A stretch of DNA of 64,000 nucleotides from Mannheimia pernigra (GCF_013377995.1 NZ_CP055305.1:2105357-2169356), one strand, 5' to 3'. Positions 24,380 to 33,021 are shown, numbered from the stretch's first letter. Numbers and translations: made by a program. The notes: generated by a model from the letters alone, not told the origin.

Positions 24380-25015
24380 TTACAATTTCGGCAAATTCAG
24401 ATTAAAACGAATCGCCAACAAGCGGATAATAATGACGGTGAAAACAGTGGACAAATACACCCAATCACTTTCCAATCCAAATGAATTCGCTGTTACAAAA
24501 ATCACACCGCCAATCAAGCTTACGGTAACATAAACTTCTTTTTGCAACACAATTGGTACTTCGTTTCGTAAAATATCTCGAATGACTCCGCCAAAACAGC
24601 CTGTTACGCCACCCAGTGCCACACAAATTAATGGATGTAGCCCAAAATCTAAGCCTTTTTGCACACCTATTACGGTAAATACACCAAGCCCAATTGCATC
24701 AAAGACCAATAAACTGGTCTGCCAGCTTTTACGGGAAATTTGATTACGGAAAATGGCGGTAATGACCACCGCGAGGGTAATCATCAACACATAAATCGGC
24801 TGTTTCATCCAAAACACGGGGGTTGATCCAATCATCATATCTCGTAACGTACCACCGCCAACACCCGTAACAAATGCCAAAATAAACATACCGAAAATAT
24901 CCATTTTGTGCTGGCGAGCAGCGATTGCCCCCGAAATCGCAAACACAATCGTGCCAATTAAATCCTGAATAAACAGGAACGACCAAGGCAAGGGAGGGAT
25001 TAGTTCGCTAAACAT
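24380..25015 (-). CDS. TRIC-family membrane protein (UPF0126), inserted in the rsx operon
   Basis: The 211-residue product (start ATG 25015, behind GGGGAG) has seven hydrophobic segments and two internal repeats, each ending in GG-x3-RD: FAISGAIAARQHKMD ... GVGGGTLRD and DAIGLGVFTVIG ... GCFGGVIRD. This is the UPF0126/YadS-YicG family, related to TRIC cation channels. Its start overlaps the end of rsxC by 8 bases, so it is translated with the operon. Its link to electron transport is unknown. An upstream extension to 25378 only follows a second open frame through the rsxC repeats. Confidence 0.88.
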   Translation of the reverse strand: MFSELIPPLPWSFLFIQDLIGTIVFAISGAIAARQHKMDIFGMFILAFVTGVGGGTLRDMMIGSTPVFWMKQPIYVLMITLAVVITAIFRNQISRKSWQTSLLVFDAIGLGVFTVIGVQKGLDFGLHPLICVALGGVTGCFGGVIRDILRNEVPIVLQKEVYVTVSLIGGVIFVTANSFGLESDWVYLSTVFTVIIIRLLAIRFNLNLPKL

Positions 25016-27071
25016 TTTCTTCTCCCCGCTGTTTTTTCTCCTGCTCAGCTTGCTTGCGAGCTTTTGCTCGGGCAAGGGCTGCCGCCACTGCTGCTTTACG
25101 TGGATCTGTTTCGGCAATTTCAGCTTCACTGTTTGCAATATTTTCCGATTTTTCGACCGCTTGTTGAGCGGCTTTTTTCGCTTTCGCTCGGGCAAGGGCT
25201 GCCGCCACTGCTGCTTTGCGTGGATCCGTTTCGGCAGTTTCAGCTTCACTGTTTGCAATATTTTCCGATTTTTCGACCGCTTGTTGAGCGGCTTTTTTCG
25301 CTTTCGCTCGGGCAAGGGCTGCCGCCACTGCTGCTTTGCGTGGATCCGTTTCGGTAGTTTCAGCTTCGCTATTTGCAATATTTTCCGATTTTTCGACCGC
25401 TTGTTCTGCCTGCTTGGCTAAACGTCTGGCTTTGCGTTGTGCCATTACATCGCGATTATCAGGTTCGCCGTTGGATTTTACTTGCACGTCTGTTGGAGCT
25501 TCTGGCACGGTTTCAGCTGCTTTTTTCGCTTTCAAGCGTTCAAGAGCCGCTTTTACAGGATCGACACCACCTTCATTTGCCACGTCTTCACGGCGTTTTT
25601 CAGCTGCTTTAGTAATCCGAGCGGTACGGGCATCTCGTTCTTTTTGTAAACGAGCCTCTCTTGCTTCAAAACGGATTTTAGCCTCTTCTGCTTTGCGAGC
25701 TTTTTCCTCAATTTCATTGATTTTCGCTTTTTCTTGGCGGAAATATTGAATGAGCGGAATATAGCTTGGGCAGACGTAAGCACAAACGCCACATTCAATA
25801 CAAGCATCTAAATTATATTCTTTGGATTTATCGTGATCTTCTGCTCTTGCAAACCAATAAAGCTGCTGAGGCAATAAGCCAACAGGACAAGCATCTGAGC
25901 AGTTTGAGCAACGAATGCAACTACGTTCTAGCTCAGGTGGCGAATATTCAAAATGGTCGGGGGCAATTAAACAGTTTACCGTTTTGGTCACTGGAGATTG
26001 CAGCGAGGGCAAAATAAAACCCATCATTGGGCCACCTAAAAATACAGGAAAACGTTTATCTGCTTGATAATCCACTTGTTCCAATAAATGCTGAATGGGT
26101 GTACCGAGCCTTGCCCATACATTGCCTTTATTACGAATTTTATCGCCCGTTAAGGTCACAACTCGTTCAATTAAGGGCTCGTCATCAATAATAGCTCGTT
26201 TAACCGCATACGCTGTGCCAACATTGTGCATTACAATACCCATTTGAATGGTGCGTTGTCCTACGGGAATTTCAAGCCCAGTTAAAACTTGGATTAATTG
26301 ATCTGATGCACCAGATGGATATTTTGTTGGAATGGCACGCACAAACATATCATTTGAGCCTTTTAACGCCTCTTCTAATGCTTTAATAGCGTGCGGTTTG
26401 TTATCTTCAATCGCAATCACCACTTCTTCAGGGCGAAGCACATAACGTAAGATCCGAATGCCTTCAATCAGATCACGTGCACAATCTTGCATTAGGCGAT
26501 CATCACAAGTGATGTAAGGCTCACATTCCGCTCCATTAATCACGAGCAGTTTGCAGCGTTTATCCGCTAGGCTTAATTTTGTGGCGGTTGGGAACACCGC
26601 ACCACCAAGCCCTGCAATGCCATATTCGTAAACTTTTTGGATAATTTGATCGCTTGTAAGGCTTAAGAAATCCTCAATCGGTTGTCGTTCAATCCATTTA
26701 TCTTTGCCATCCGTCTCAATGATGATCGTCATTTCCGCTAAACCTGACGCATGCGTTGAAACATAAGGCTCAATGCCGATAACTCGCCCAGATGTCGGGC
26801 TGTGTACGGGTAATTGCCGGTAATGCTCACCTTTTGTGAGTGGTTGCCCTTTCAGTACAAAATCGCCCACTTTTACTATTAATTCACCAGGAAAACCAGA
26901 ATGCTGCACCAACGGCACGTAGAAAAAGCGAGGTAAATTAAGCGTTCTAATTGGCTTGCTATTAGATTGGCTTTTATTTTCGATTGGGTGAATACCACCC
27001 GGGAAGTCCCATAATTTACTACTGGCTTTATTTTGACGGATTCTCTCAATCACTAAATTAGGATTGCTCAT
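25008..27071 (-). CDS. rsxC: Rsx/Rnf electron-transport complex subunit C
   Basis: RsxC is the peripheral subunit expected to take electrons from NADH through FMN and iron-sulfur clusters. The 687-residue product shows the NADH/FMN-binding Rossmann-like part (GIAGLGGAVFPTATKL, NGAECEPYITCDDRLM) and two 4Fe-4S motifs (CIRCSNCSDACP, CIECGVCAYVCP). An extended charged coiled tail follows. The tail contains almost three copies of a 40-residue repeat (KAAVAAALARAKAKKAAQQA). GGAGG precedes the ATG, which overlaps the end of rsxB by 14 bases. Confidence 0.95.
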   Translation of the reverse strand: MSNPNLVIERIRQNKASSKLWDFPGGIHPIENKSQSNSKPIRTLNLPRFFYVPLVQHSGFPGELIVKVGDFVLKGQPLTKGEHYRQLPVHSPTSGRVIGIEPYVSTHASGLAEMTIIIETDGKDKWIERQPIEDFLSLTSDQIIQKVYEYGIAGLGGAVFPTATKLSLADKRCKLLVINGAECEPYITCDDRLMQDCARDLIEGIRILRYVLRPEEVVIAIEDNKPHAIKALEEALKGSNDMFVRAIPTKYPSGASDQLIQVLTGLEIPVGQRTIQMGIVMHNVGTAYAVKRAIIDDEPLIERVVTLTGDKIRNKGNVWARLGTPIQHLLEQVDYQADKRFPVFLGGPMMGFILPSLQSPVTKTVNCLIAPDHFEYSPPELERSCIRCSNCSDACPVGLLPQQLYWFARAEDHDKSKEYNLDACIECGVCAYVCPSYIPLIQYFRQEKAKINEIEEKARKAEEAKIRFEAREARLQKERDARTARITKAAEKRREDVANEGGVDPVKAALERLKAKKAAETVPEAPTDVQVKSNGEPDNRDVMAQRKARRLAKQAEQAVEKSENIANSEAETTETDPRKAAVAAALARAKAKKAAQQAVEKSENIANSEAETAETDPRKAAVAAALARAKAKKAAQQAVEKSENIANSEAEIAETDPRKAAVAAALARAKARKQAEQEKKQRGEENV
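25061..25405 (-). repeat. 120-bp tandem repeat in the rsxC tail, 2.9 copies, each with an uptake signal
   Basis: Three nearly identical 120-bp units encode the RsxC C-terminal tail. Each carries GACCGCTTGT (near 25156, 25276, 25396), read as QAVEK in the protein. The units contain no stop in several frames on either strand, which creates long false ORFs. Confidence 0.95.
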
Positions 27072-27675
27072 TTTTACCTCCGCCTGTTACTAATTTTTTC
27101 TGTAATTCAGTTGTATTTACTACAGGAATAATTAAATCTTGATCGAACTTCCAGTTCCACGATTGCGTGGTTTGTTTCACTGGAATCATTTCAATACAAT
27201 TGGTTGGACAAGGTGCAACACAGAGCTCGCAGCCTGTACAGAGATCAGGAATAATCGTGTGCATTGCCTTATTCGTACCAATAATGGCATCAACAGGACA
27301 AGCCTGAATACATTTAGTACAACCAATACACAAATTCTCAATAACAAAAGCCACTTTCACTTCGGGCTCTTCTATGCCATCCATTGGTGGTACGTCAATA
27401 CCCAAAAGATTTGCAAGATTTACCACCAACGGCTGCCCACCTGGCACACATTTTGTAATCACATCACCATTGGCGATCGCCTCTGCATAAGGTTTACAGC
27501 CTGGATAACCACATTGACCGCATTGGCTTTGAGGCAATAACGCATCAATTTGATCAACGATAGGATCAGATTCCACTTTGAGTTTAATCGAGAAATAACC
27601 CAAAATTGCCCCGAAAATAAGTGCAATAACAGCAATAGCGATAAGAATATAAACGATAATTGGTAAATCAAGCAT
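27058..27675 (-). CDS. rsxB: Rsx/Rnf electron-transport complex subunit B
   Basis: RsxB is the ferredoxin-like subunit. The 205-residue product has one N-terminal membrane helix, a CGQCGYPGCKPYAEAI four-cysteine cluster site, then two 4Fe-4S ferredoxin motifs (CIGCTKCIQACP and CTGCELCVAPCP). Its start codon touches the rsxA stop, so translation is coupled. Confidence 0.96.
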   Translation of the reverse strand: MLDLPIIVYILIAIAVIALIFGAILGYFSIKLKVESDPIVDQIDALLPQSQCGQCGYPGCKPYAEAIANGDVITKCVPGGQPLVVNLANLLGIDVPPMDGIEEPEVKVAFVIENLCIGCTKCIQACPVDAIIGTNKAMHTIIPDLCTGCELCVAPCPTNCIEMIPVKQTTQSWNWKFDQDLIIPVVNTTELQKKLVTGGGKNEQS

Positions 27676-28256
27676 TAGAGTTTCACCAATCCTGTAAAGC
27701 CCATAAAGGCAAGCGACATTAGTCCTGCGGTAATTAAAGCGATAGCTGCCCCTTGAAATGGACGAGGTACATCAGCTGCCGCCAAACGTTCACGCAGTGC
27801 AGCAAACAGTACTAAAACAAGCGAGAAACCTACCGCGGCACCAAAACCATAAAGTACAGATTCAACAAGATTATTAGCTAAATTCACATTTAATAACGCA
27901 ACGCCTAGCACGGCACAATTGGTGGTGATAAGGGGTAAATAAATCCCTAATAAACGATACAGCGTCGGGCTGGTTTTGTGTACGATCATCTCTGTTAATT
28001 GCACAATCACGGCGATCACTAAAATAAACACCAATGTGCGTAAAAATTGTGCATTTAACGGCACAAGTAGATAAGCCTCCACCAAATAGGCAGAGAGAGA
28101 GGCAACCGTCAGCACAAAGGTAGTTGCCATCCCCATTCCAATGGCAGTTTCAACCTTTTTAGAGACACCCATAAACGGACAAAGCCCTAGAAATTTCACA
28201 AGGACAAAGTTGTTTATAAGTGCTGTACTGATGATTAACAGAATATAATCGACCAT
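27675..28256 (-). CDS. rsxA: Rsx/Rnf electron-transport complex subunit A
   Basis: RsxA is a six-helix membrane subunit. Starting at ATG 28256 (MVDYILLI) gives 193 residues, equal to E. coli RsxA. The hallmark NNFVLVKFLGLCPFMGVSKK stretch and the partly symmetric relation to RsxE are visible. It is the first gene of rsxA-B-C-TRIC-D-G-E. An imperfect inverted pair of uptake signals lies upstream at about 28277-28333. Confidence 0.96.
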   Translation of the reverse strand: MVDYILLIISTALINNFVLVKFLGLCPFMGVSKKVETAIGMGMATTFVLTVASLSAYLVEAYLLVPLNAQFLRTLVFILVIAVIVQLTEMIVHKTSPTLYRLLGIYLPLITTNCAVLGVALLNVNLANNLVESVLYGFGAAVGFSLVLVLFAALRERLAAADVPRPFQGAAIALITAGLMSLAFMGFTGLVKL

Positions 28257-28488
28257 AAATTCCACAATATAAAAAAACAAGCGGTCAAATTTGCATAGTT
28301 TTTTGCAACTTTTTGATGAAATTAGACCGCTTGAGCGTAATTCAAATAAAAATAACGTAATATTATCCCTTGTTTTTTACTCATTCACAATAAGAAATCA
28401 TAGGTACTTTTTTAAGCCCAAAACTGCCCTATATTTCAAGGCAAAATTCAAGTAGAATAGGGCGAATTTTTTTGTGAGGAATCAAACA

Positions 28489-30159
28489 ATGTCAAGTCAA
28501 TTTGTATATACGATGCACCGTGTCAGCAAAGTGGTGCCACCGAAGCGTCATATTCTTAAAGATATTTCCCTAAGCTTTTTCCCGGGTGCAAAAATCGGGG
28601 TGCTTGGCTTAAATGGTGCAGGTAAATCCACTTTGCTCCGCATTATGGCAGGCGTTGATAAAGAGTTTGAAGGTGAAGCTCGTCCACAACCAGGCATTAA
28701 AATCGGTTATTTGCCCCAAGAGCCGAAGCTCGATCCACAACAAACCGTACGTGAAGCCGTAGAAGAAGCCGTAGCCGAAGTAAAAAATGCCTTAACCCAG
28801 CTTGATGAAGTGTATGCACAATATGCTGATGAAAATGCCGATTTCGACAAATTAGCGGCAAAACAAGCCGAGCTGGAAGCAATTATTCAAACTCACGATG
28901 GTCATAACCTACAAAATCAGTTAGAGCGTGCAGCCGATGCACTTCGCTTGCCAGATTGGGATGCAAAAATCGAACATTTATCAGGGGGTGAACGCCGCCG
29001 TGTAGCACTTTGTCGCCTATTACTTGAAAAACCAGATATGCTCTTATTAGACGAGCCAACCAACCACTTGGATGCAGAATCTGTGGCGTGGTTAGAGCGT
29101 TTCTTACACGACTACGAAGGCACAGTGGTGGCAATTACTCATGACCGTTACTTCTTAGATAACGTGGCAGGCTGGATCTTGGAGCTTGACCGTGGTGAAG
29201 GTATTCCTTGGGAAGGTAACTACTCTTCTTGGTTAGAGCAGAAAGAGAAACGCCTTGCCCAAGAGCAAGCGGCAGAATCCGCTCGTCAAAAATCCATTGA
29301 GAAAGAGTTGGAATGGGTACGCCAAAATCCAAAAGGCCGCCAAGCGAAAAGCAAAGCTCGTATGGCACGCTTTGAAGAGCTTAATAGTGGCGAATACCAA
29401 AAACGCAACGAAACGAATGAACTCTTTATTCCACCTGGCCCACGCCTAGGCGATAAAGTGATTGAAGTTCAAAACTTAACCAAATCTTACGGTGACCGCA
29501 CGTTAATTGATGATTTATCGTTCAGCATTCCAAAAGGGGCGATTGTCGGCATTATCGGGGCGAACGGTGCAGGTAAATCGACGCTATTTCGTATGCTATC
29601 AGGTCAAGAACAGCCAGATAACGGCTCTATCGTAATGGGCGAAACCGTGGTGCTTGCCTCGGTGGATCAGTTCCGTGATTCAATGAATGACAGCAAAACC
29701 GTGTGGGAAGAAGTCTCGAACGGACAAGATATTTTAACCATCGGCAACTTTGAAATTCCAAGCCGTGCTTATGTTGGTCGTTTCAACTTCAAAGGCATAG
29801 ATCAACAAAAACGTGTCGGCGAATTATCAGGCGGTGAGCGTGGTCGTTTGCACTTAGCTAAACTTCTCCAACGCGGTGGTAACGTGCTGTTACTGGACGA
29901 ACCGACCAATGACCTTGACGTAGAAACCCTGCGTGCATTGGAAAATGCGATCTTAGAATTCCCGGGCTGTGCAATGGTGATCTCGCACGACCGCTGGTTC
30001 TTAGACCGTATCGCGACTCACATTTTAGACTACGGCGATGAGGGCAAAGTGACCTTCTACGAAGGCAACTTCTCCGACTACGAAGAGTGGAAAAAGAAAA
30101 CCTTTGGTGAAGCTGCCACCCAACCGCACCGTGTGAAATATAAACGGATTGCGAAGTAA
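28489..30159 (+). CDS. ettA: Energy-dependent translational throttle protein EttA (ABC-F)
   Basis: EttA is a soluble ABC-F ATPase that binds the ribosomal E site and gates the first peptide bond according to energy state. The 556-residue product starts at ATG 28489 behind GAGGA. It has two ABC domains: Walker A GLNGAGKST and GANGAGKST, signatures LSGGERRR and LSGGERGR, and Walker B LLLDEPTNHLD and LLLDEPTNDLD. The linker arm (about residues 245-320) is charged and includes KGRQAKSKARMARFEEL. The first residues SQFVYTMHRVSK are typical of EttA within the family. Confidence 0.96.
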   Translation: MSSQFVYTMHRVSKVVPPKRHILKDISLSFFPGAKIGVLGLNGAGKSTLLRIMAGVDKEFEGEARPQPGIKIGYLPQEPKLDPQQTVREAVEEAVAEVKNALTQLDEVYAQYADENADFDKLAAKQAELEAIIQTHDGHNLQNQLERAADALRLPDWDAKIEHLSGGERRRVALCRLLLEKPDMLLLDEPTNHLDAESVAWLERFLHDYEGTVVAITHDRYFLDNVAGWILELDRGEGIPWEGNYSSWLEQKEKRLAQEQAAESARQKSIEKELEWVRQNPKGRQAKSKARMARFEELNSGEYQKRNETNELFIPPGPRLGDKVIEVQNLTKSYGDRTLIDDLSFSIPKGAIVGIIGANGAGKSTLFRMLSGQEQPDNGSIVMGETVVLASVDQFRDSMNDSKTVWEEVSNGQDILTIGNFEIPSRAYVGRFNFKGIDQQKRVGELSGGERGRLHLAKLLQRGGNVLLLDEPTNDLDVETLRALENAILEFPGCAMVISHDRWFLDRIATHILDYGDEGKVTFYEGNFSDYEEWKKKTFGEAATQPHRVKYKRIAK

Positions 30160-30165
30160 TAAACT

Positions 30166-30199
30166 AAAAAGCTCAAATCTATTCAGATTTGAGCTTTTT
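30166..30199 (+). terminator. Bidirectional terminator after ettA
   Basis: The 14-bp stem AAAAGCTCAAATCT / AGATTTGAGCTTTT with a 4-base loop has T-runs on both strands. It serves ettA and the convergent small lipoprotein gene. Confidence 0.9.
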
Positions 30200-30224
30200 A
30201 ATATCTCTATGTATAAAATAGAAC

Positions 30225-30383
30225 TTATTTTTTACAAGAAGAAACTGCTTCAATAATTGAAATGCCCATAAATGTCGCATTTTCACATACAGGACCTGAA
30301 CCATCGTGTCCACGTACACCAGTACAAGCAGCTAATGTTGCAACAACAGAGGCAATTGCAAAAAGTTTGATTGCTTTTTTCAT
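30225..30383 (-). CDS. Small lipoprotein, 52 residues
   Basis: This short minus-strand gene encodes a lipoprotein signal (MKKAIKLFAIASVVATLAAC, lipid Cys20) and a mature part of only 33 residues. Two more cysteines (33 and 50) lie in that part, probably as a disulfide, and the protein ends SSCKK. AAGGAG sits at the right distance from ATG 30383, and a terminator follows. I know no function for it. Its size and position recall entericidin-like or other tiny envelope lipoproteins, but the sequence does not place it there. Confidence 0.75.
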   Translation of the reverse strand: MKKAIKLFAIASVVATLAACTGVRGHDGSGPVCENATFMGISIIEAVSSCKK

Positions 30384-30575
30384 ATTTTTTCTCCTTTAAA
30401 GTCAAAAGCTGGGGCATTATATTAGAAATCACCTTTAAAAAAAACAATTTAATCATATCTAATGTATGTTTTTTATGCTCTCAATCTACTTTGCTACAAT
30501 TGCGGTATAAATCTTCCTACAAGCGGTTCAATTTTGGTAGAATTTTACCAAAGCTAGGTTACAGAAAGGAAAAAT

Positions 30576-31367
30576 ATGACAGAAGAAAAACTTGTCCGCC
30601 AAGTGGTCTTAGATACGGAAACTACAGGTATGAATATGGCTGGAGGCCCTCCTCAAATCGGACATAATATTATTGAAATAGGTGCTGTTGAGGTTATTAA
30701 TCGCCGATTAACTGGAAGAACTTACCACGCTTACATTAAGCCTCCGCGTAAAGTTGATGAAGAAGCCATTAAAGTTCACGGCATTACCAACGAATTTTTA
30801 CAAGATAAGCCTGCTTTTGCCGAAATTGCTGATGAGTTCTTAGCGTTTATCAGCGGAGCTGAGTTGATCATTCACAATGCACCCTTCGATGTAGCATTTA
30901 TGGATCAAGAATTCTCTTATCTTCAACATCCACCAACAAAAACCAAAGAAATTTGTACTATTACCGATAGCCTTCAGCTGGCACGAAAAATGTACCCAGG
31001 TAAACGGAATAATTTAGACGCATTATGTGATCGCTTAGGCATTGATAATAGTAAACGTGTACTTCACGGTGCCTTGCTGGATGCGGAAATTCTAGCAGAT
31101 GTTTTCCTAATGATGACAGGCGGTCAGATTTCATTATTAGGTGAGGAAGAAGTAGAAAAAACATCAGCAACGATTGAAATTGAGACTGAGATAGAAGAAC
31201 AATTTTCAGAGATAGTATTAAATGCTGAAGATGCTATTATTATAAAAGCCACAGATGAGGAAGAAGAATCACATTCAGCATTATTGAGATTAATTGAAAA
31301 GAAATCAAAAGGAAATTGCTTGTGGGCAAAGAGTGCAACAGAAGAAATAACACCGAATCATCATTAG
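30576..31367 (+). CDS. dnaQ: DNA polymerase III epsilon subunit (proofreading exonuclease)
   Basis: DnaQ is the 3'-5' proofreading subunit of the replicative polymerase core. The 263-residue product has Exo I VLDTETTG, Exo II HNAPFDVAFMD, and Exo III-epsilon HGALLDAEILADV, plus KVHGITNEFL. The C-terminal 80 residues are the flexible alpha-binding tail. AGAAAGGAAAA precedes the ATG. rnhA, its divergent neighbour in E. coli, is not here. Confidence 0.95.
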   Translation: MTEEKLVRQVVLDTETTGMNMAGGPPQIGHNIIEIGAVEVINRRLTGRTYHAYIKPPRKVDEEAIKVHGITNEFLQDKPAFAEIADEFLAFISGAELIIHNAPFDVAFMDQEFSYLQHPPTKTKEICTITDSLQLARKMYPGKRNNLDALCDRLGIDNSKRVLHGALLDAEILADVFLMMTGGQISLLGEEEVEKTSATIEIETEIEEQFSEIVLNAEDAIIIKATDEEEESHSALLRLIEKKSKGNCLWAKSATEEITPNHH

Positions 31368-31377
31368 TCTCAAAGAC

Positions 31378-31403
31378 AAAAACCCAGCTTTTGCTGGGTT
31401 TTT
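31378..31403. terminator. Shared terminator between dnaQ and rplI
   Basis: The stem AAAACCCAGC / GCTGGGTTTT with a 4-base loop has A- and T-runs on either side, so it can work for both convergent transcripts. Confidence 0.88.
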
Positions 31404-31420
31404 AACTCGTATTTTACTGA

Positions 31421-31870
31421 TTATTCAGCAACTACGTTTACAGTCACAGTTGCATTCACTTCTGGATGTAAGTGAACTTTAACTTCATGTTCGCCAGTTG
31501 TACGAAGTGGACCTTCGCTTAAACGAACTTCAGATTTAGCAACTTCAACGCCTGCTGCGGTTAATGCTTCAGCAATATCTTTTGCAGAAACAGAACCGAA
31601 TAAACGACCATCATCACCTGCTGTTGCAGATACTGATACAGATGCAATTTCAGTAATTTTAGCTGCACGTTTTTGTGCTGCTGATAACACTTCTGCTGCT
31701 TTCGCTTCTAATTCAGCACGACGAGCTTCAAAATGAGCAATATTTGCTTCAGTTGCCATAACTGCTTTACCTTGTGGGATTAAGAAGTTACGAGCAAAAC
31801 CAGATTTAACAGTTACTTTCTCACCTACAGAACCGAGGTGAGCAACTTTATCTAATAAAATAACTTGCAT
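31421..31870 (-). CDS. rplI: 50S ribosomal protein L9
   Basis: L9 binds 23S rRNA and reaches out from the ribosome on a long helix. The 149-residue product starts MQVILLDKVAHLGSVGEKV and has the family GFARNFLIPQGKAV motif. It is last in the rpsF-priB-rpsR-rplI operon. Confidence 0.98.
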   Translation of the reverse strand: MQVILLDKVAHLGSVGEKVTVKSGFARNFLIPQGKAVMATEANIAHFEARRAELEAKAAEVLSAAQKRAAKITEIASVSVSATAGDDGRLFGSVSAKDIAEALTAAGVEVAKSEVRLSEGPLRTTGEHEVKVHLHPEVNATVTVNVVAE

Positions 31871-31885
31871 TGTACTCTCTCCTGA

Positions 31886-32113
31886 TTATTGGTGGTTATC
31901 AGTATATGGAAGTAACGCAAGGTAGCGAGCACGTTTGATTGCACGAGCTAGTTGACGTTGATACTTCGCACGAGTACCAGTAATACGGCTAGGAACAATC
32001 TTGCCGCTTTCAGAAATGTAGTTCTTTAATGTAGCGATATCTTTGTAATCGATTTCAACAACATTTTCCGCTGTAAAACGGCAGAACTTACGACGACGGA
32101 AATAACGTGCCAT
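31886..32113 (-). CDS. rpsR: 30S ribosomal protein S18
   Basis: S18 binds S6 in the small subunit platform. The 75-residue product has RRRKFCRF, DYKDIATLKNYI and SRITGTRAKYQRQLARAIK, all conserved. Its AGGAG ribosome site and its first codons lie within the end of priB. Confidence 0.98.
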   Translation of the reverse strand: MARYFRRRKFCRFTAENVVEIDYKDIATLKNYISESGKIVPSRITGTRAKYQRQLARAIKRARYLALLPYTDNHQ

Positions 32114-32462
32114 TTGGCTTCTCCTGATCTATAAATTCAATTTGTTCGGTGTGTAAGACTAACTGATTTAAACCGTTAAAGTCCTTGTGAGTATGGATAA
32201 AACCCTTAATTCTCACACGCTCACCGAGCTTAATTTGTTGGGTTAAATAACTAAATTGATTGCCTGCCAAAATCACTTGAATTTTGCACCACGCTTGGCG
32301 TTCTAAATTGACTTCTGTTTGATTTGAACGGTGTTCTAACCAAAAACTGTAATGTGGAACTCCAAGAGGGCTTAGGCTTTGTTTAACCCTTGTGGAAATT
32401 CTGCCACTTAAGATTAAACAGTTATCAATCGGCGAATTATTCGCCTGCTTCCTCTGATTCAA
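32088..32462 (-). CDS. priB: Primosomal replication protein N (PriB)
   Basis: PriB is a small single-stranded-DNA-binding protein of the PriA replication-restart pathway, dimeric with an OB fold. The product shows LILSGRIS, GVPHYSFWLEHRS, RQAWCKIQV and LVLHTEQIEFID, matching PriB. The start is uncertain: TTG 32462 gives 124 residues and overlaps rpsF by 26 bases, while the family core begins about residue 15 (CLILSG). No good ATG is available, so initiation probably depends on coupling to rpsF. The C-terminus also runs 26 bases into rpsR, making a longer tail than usual. Confidence 0.88.
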   Translation of the reverse strand: MNQRKQANNSPIDNCLILSGRISTRVKQSLSPLGVPHYSFWLEHRSNQTEVNLERQAWCKIQVILAGNQFSYLTQQIKLGERVRIKGFIHTHKDFNGLNQLVLHTEQIEFIDQEKPNGTLFPSS

Positions 32463-32811
32463 CTTCAGCTACCGCTTCAGTAACTTTGCTTTCTTTAGCT
32501 TTCACCATTAGTGATGCTTCAGTTACTGCTGCTTTAGTGTGAACGATTAAGTTACGAAGAACAGCATCGTTATAACGGAAGTTAGTTTCTAACTCGTCGA
32601 TTACACTTTGAGGTGCTTCTACATTCATTAACACATAATGTGCTTTGTGAAGTTTGTTGATTGGGTATGCTAATTGACGACGACCCCAATCTTCTAAGCG
32701 ATGAACTTGACCGCCAGCTTCTTTAACAGATGCTGTGTAACGCTCAATCATTGCTGGTACTTGTTCGCTTTGATCTGGATGAACCATAAAAACGATTTCG
32801 TAGTGACGCAT
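32437..32811 (-). CDS. rpsF: 30S ribosomal protein S6
   Basis: S6 pairs with S18 in the 30S platform. The 124-residue product begins MRHYEIVFMVHPDQSEQVP and contains the LEDWGRRQLAYPINKLHKAHY core, ending in the usual Glu-rich tail. It leads the operon and has an 85-base leader with a good promoter. Confidence 0.98.
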   Translation of the reverse strand: MRHYEIVFMVHPDQSEQVPAMIERYTASVKEAGGQVHRLEDWGRRQLAYPINKLHKAHYVLMNVEAPQSVIDELETNFRYNDAVLRNLIVHTKAAVTEASLMVKAKESKVTEAVAEVESEEAGE

Positions 32812-32897
32812 TGACTATCCTTACGGGTTAGCAGCCTCCAACGTTAGCCAGTCACCAACTTGTGGAAGCAAGGATTAAAAAAGGGATGTGACTGAAC
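32812..32897 (-). promoter_or_regulatory. rpsF operon leader, candidate S6:S18 autoregulatory RNA
   Basis: The leader of about 85 bases before rpsF is GC-richer than its surroundings and can form stems around GTTGG/CCAAC. It contains CTAACCCGTAAGGATAG just before the start. In many bacteria the S6:S18 complex binds an rpsF leader motif. The position fits; a covariance-model search would decide. Confidence 0.4.
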
Positions 32898-32903
32898 GGC
32901 AGG

Positions 32904-32931
32904 ATTATACTGAAAAAAGCCTATTTTGCAA
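32904..32931 (-). promoter_or_regulatory. Sigma-70 promoter of the rpsF operon
   Basis: TTGCAA, 16 bases, then TATAAT on the minus strand, giving a start near 32897. It is back-to-back with the purD promoter. Confidence 0.75.
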
Positions 32932-32975
32932 GCAACAATTCAGCTTTTTGCAAAAAATCCTAACAAAACAACAGC

Positions 32976-33005
32976 TTGTAATCAAACAAATAAATAAAGT
33001 ACAAT
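32976..33005 (+). promoter_or_regulatory. purD promoter
   Basis: TTGTAA, 18 bases, then TACAAT. The -10 box directly abuts the PurR operator. Confidence 0.6.
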
Positions 33006-33021
33006 ACGCAAACGTTTGCTT
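33006..33021 (+). promoter_or_regulatory. PurR operator of purD
   Basis: ACGCAAACGTTTGCTT matches PurR consensus at 14-15 of 16 positions. It lies on the predicted transcription start of purD, 23 bases before the ATG. Confidence 0.8.

Noticed and set aside
24380..25378. A 332-residue version of the TRIC protein with a basic repetitive N-terminus
   Set aside because: The first 121 residues are a second open frame through the rsxC repeats. The family starts at MFSELIPP, which has its own strong ribosome site at 25015.
25050..25750. Several long plus-strand ORFs rich in Cys, Phe and Arg
   Set aside because: They are the reverse complement of the rsxC repeat tail, and no start signals or neighbours support them.
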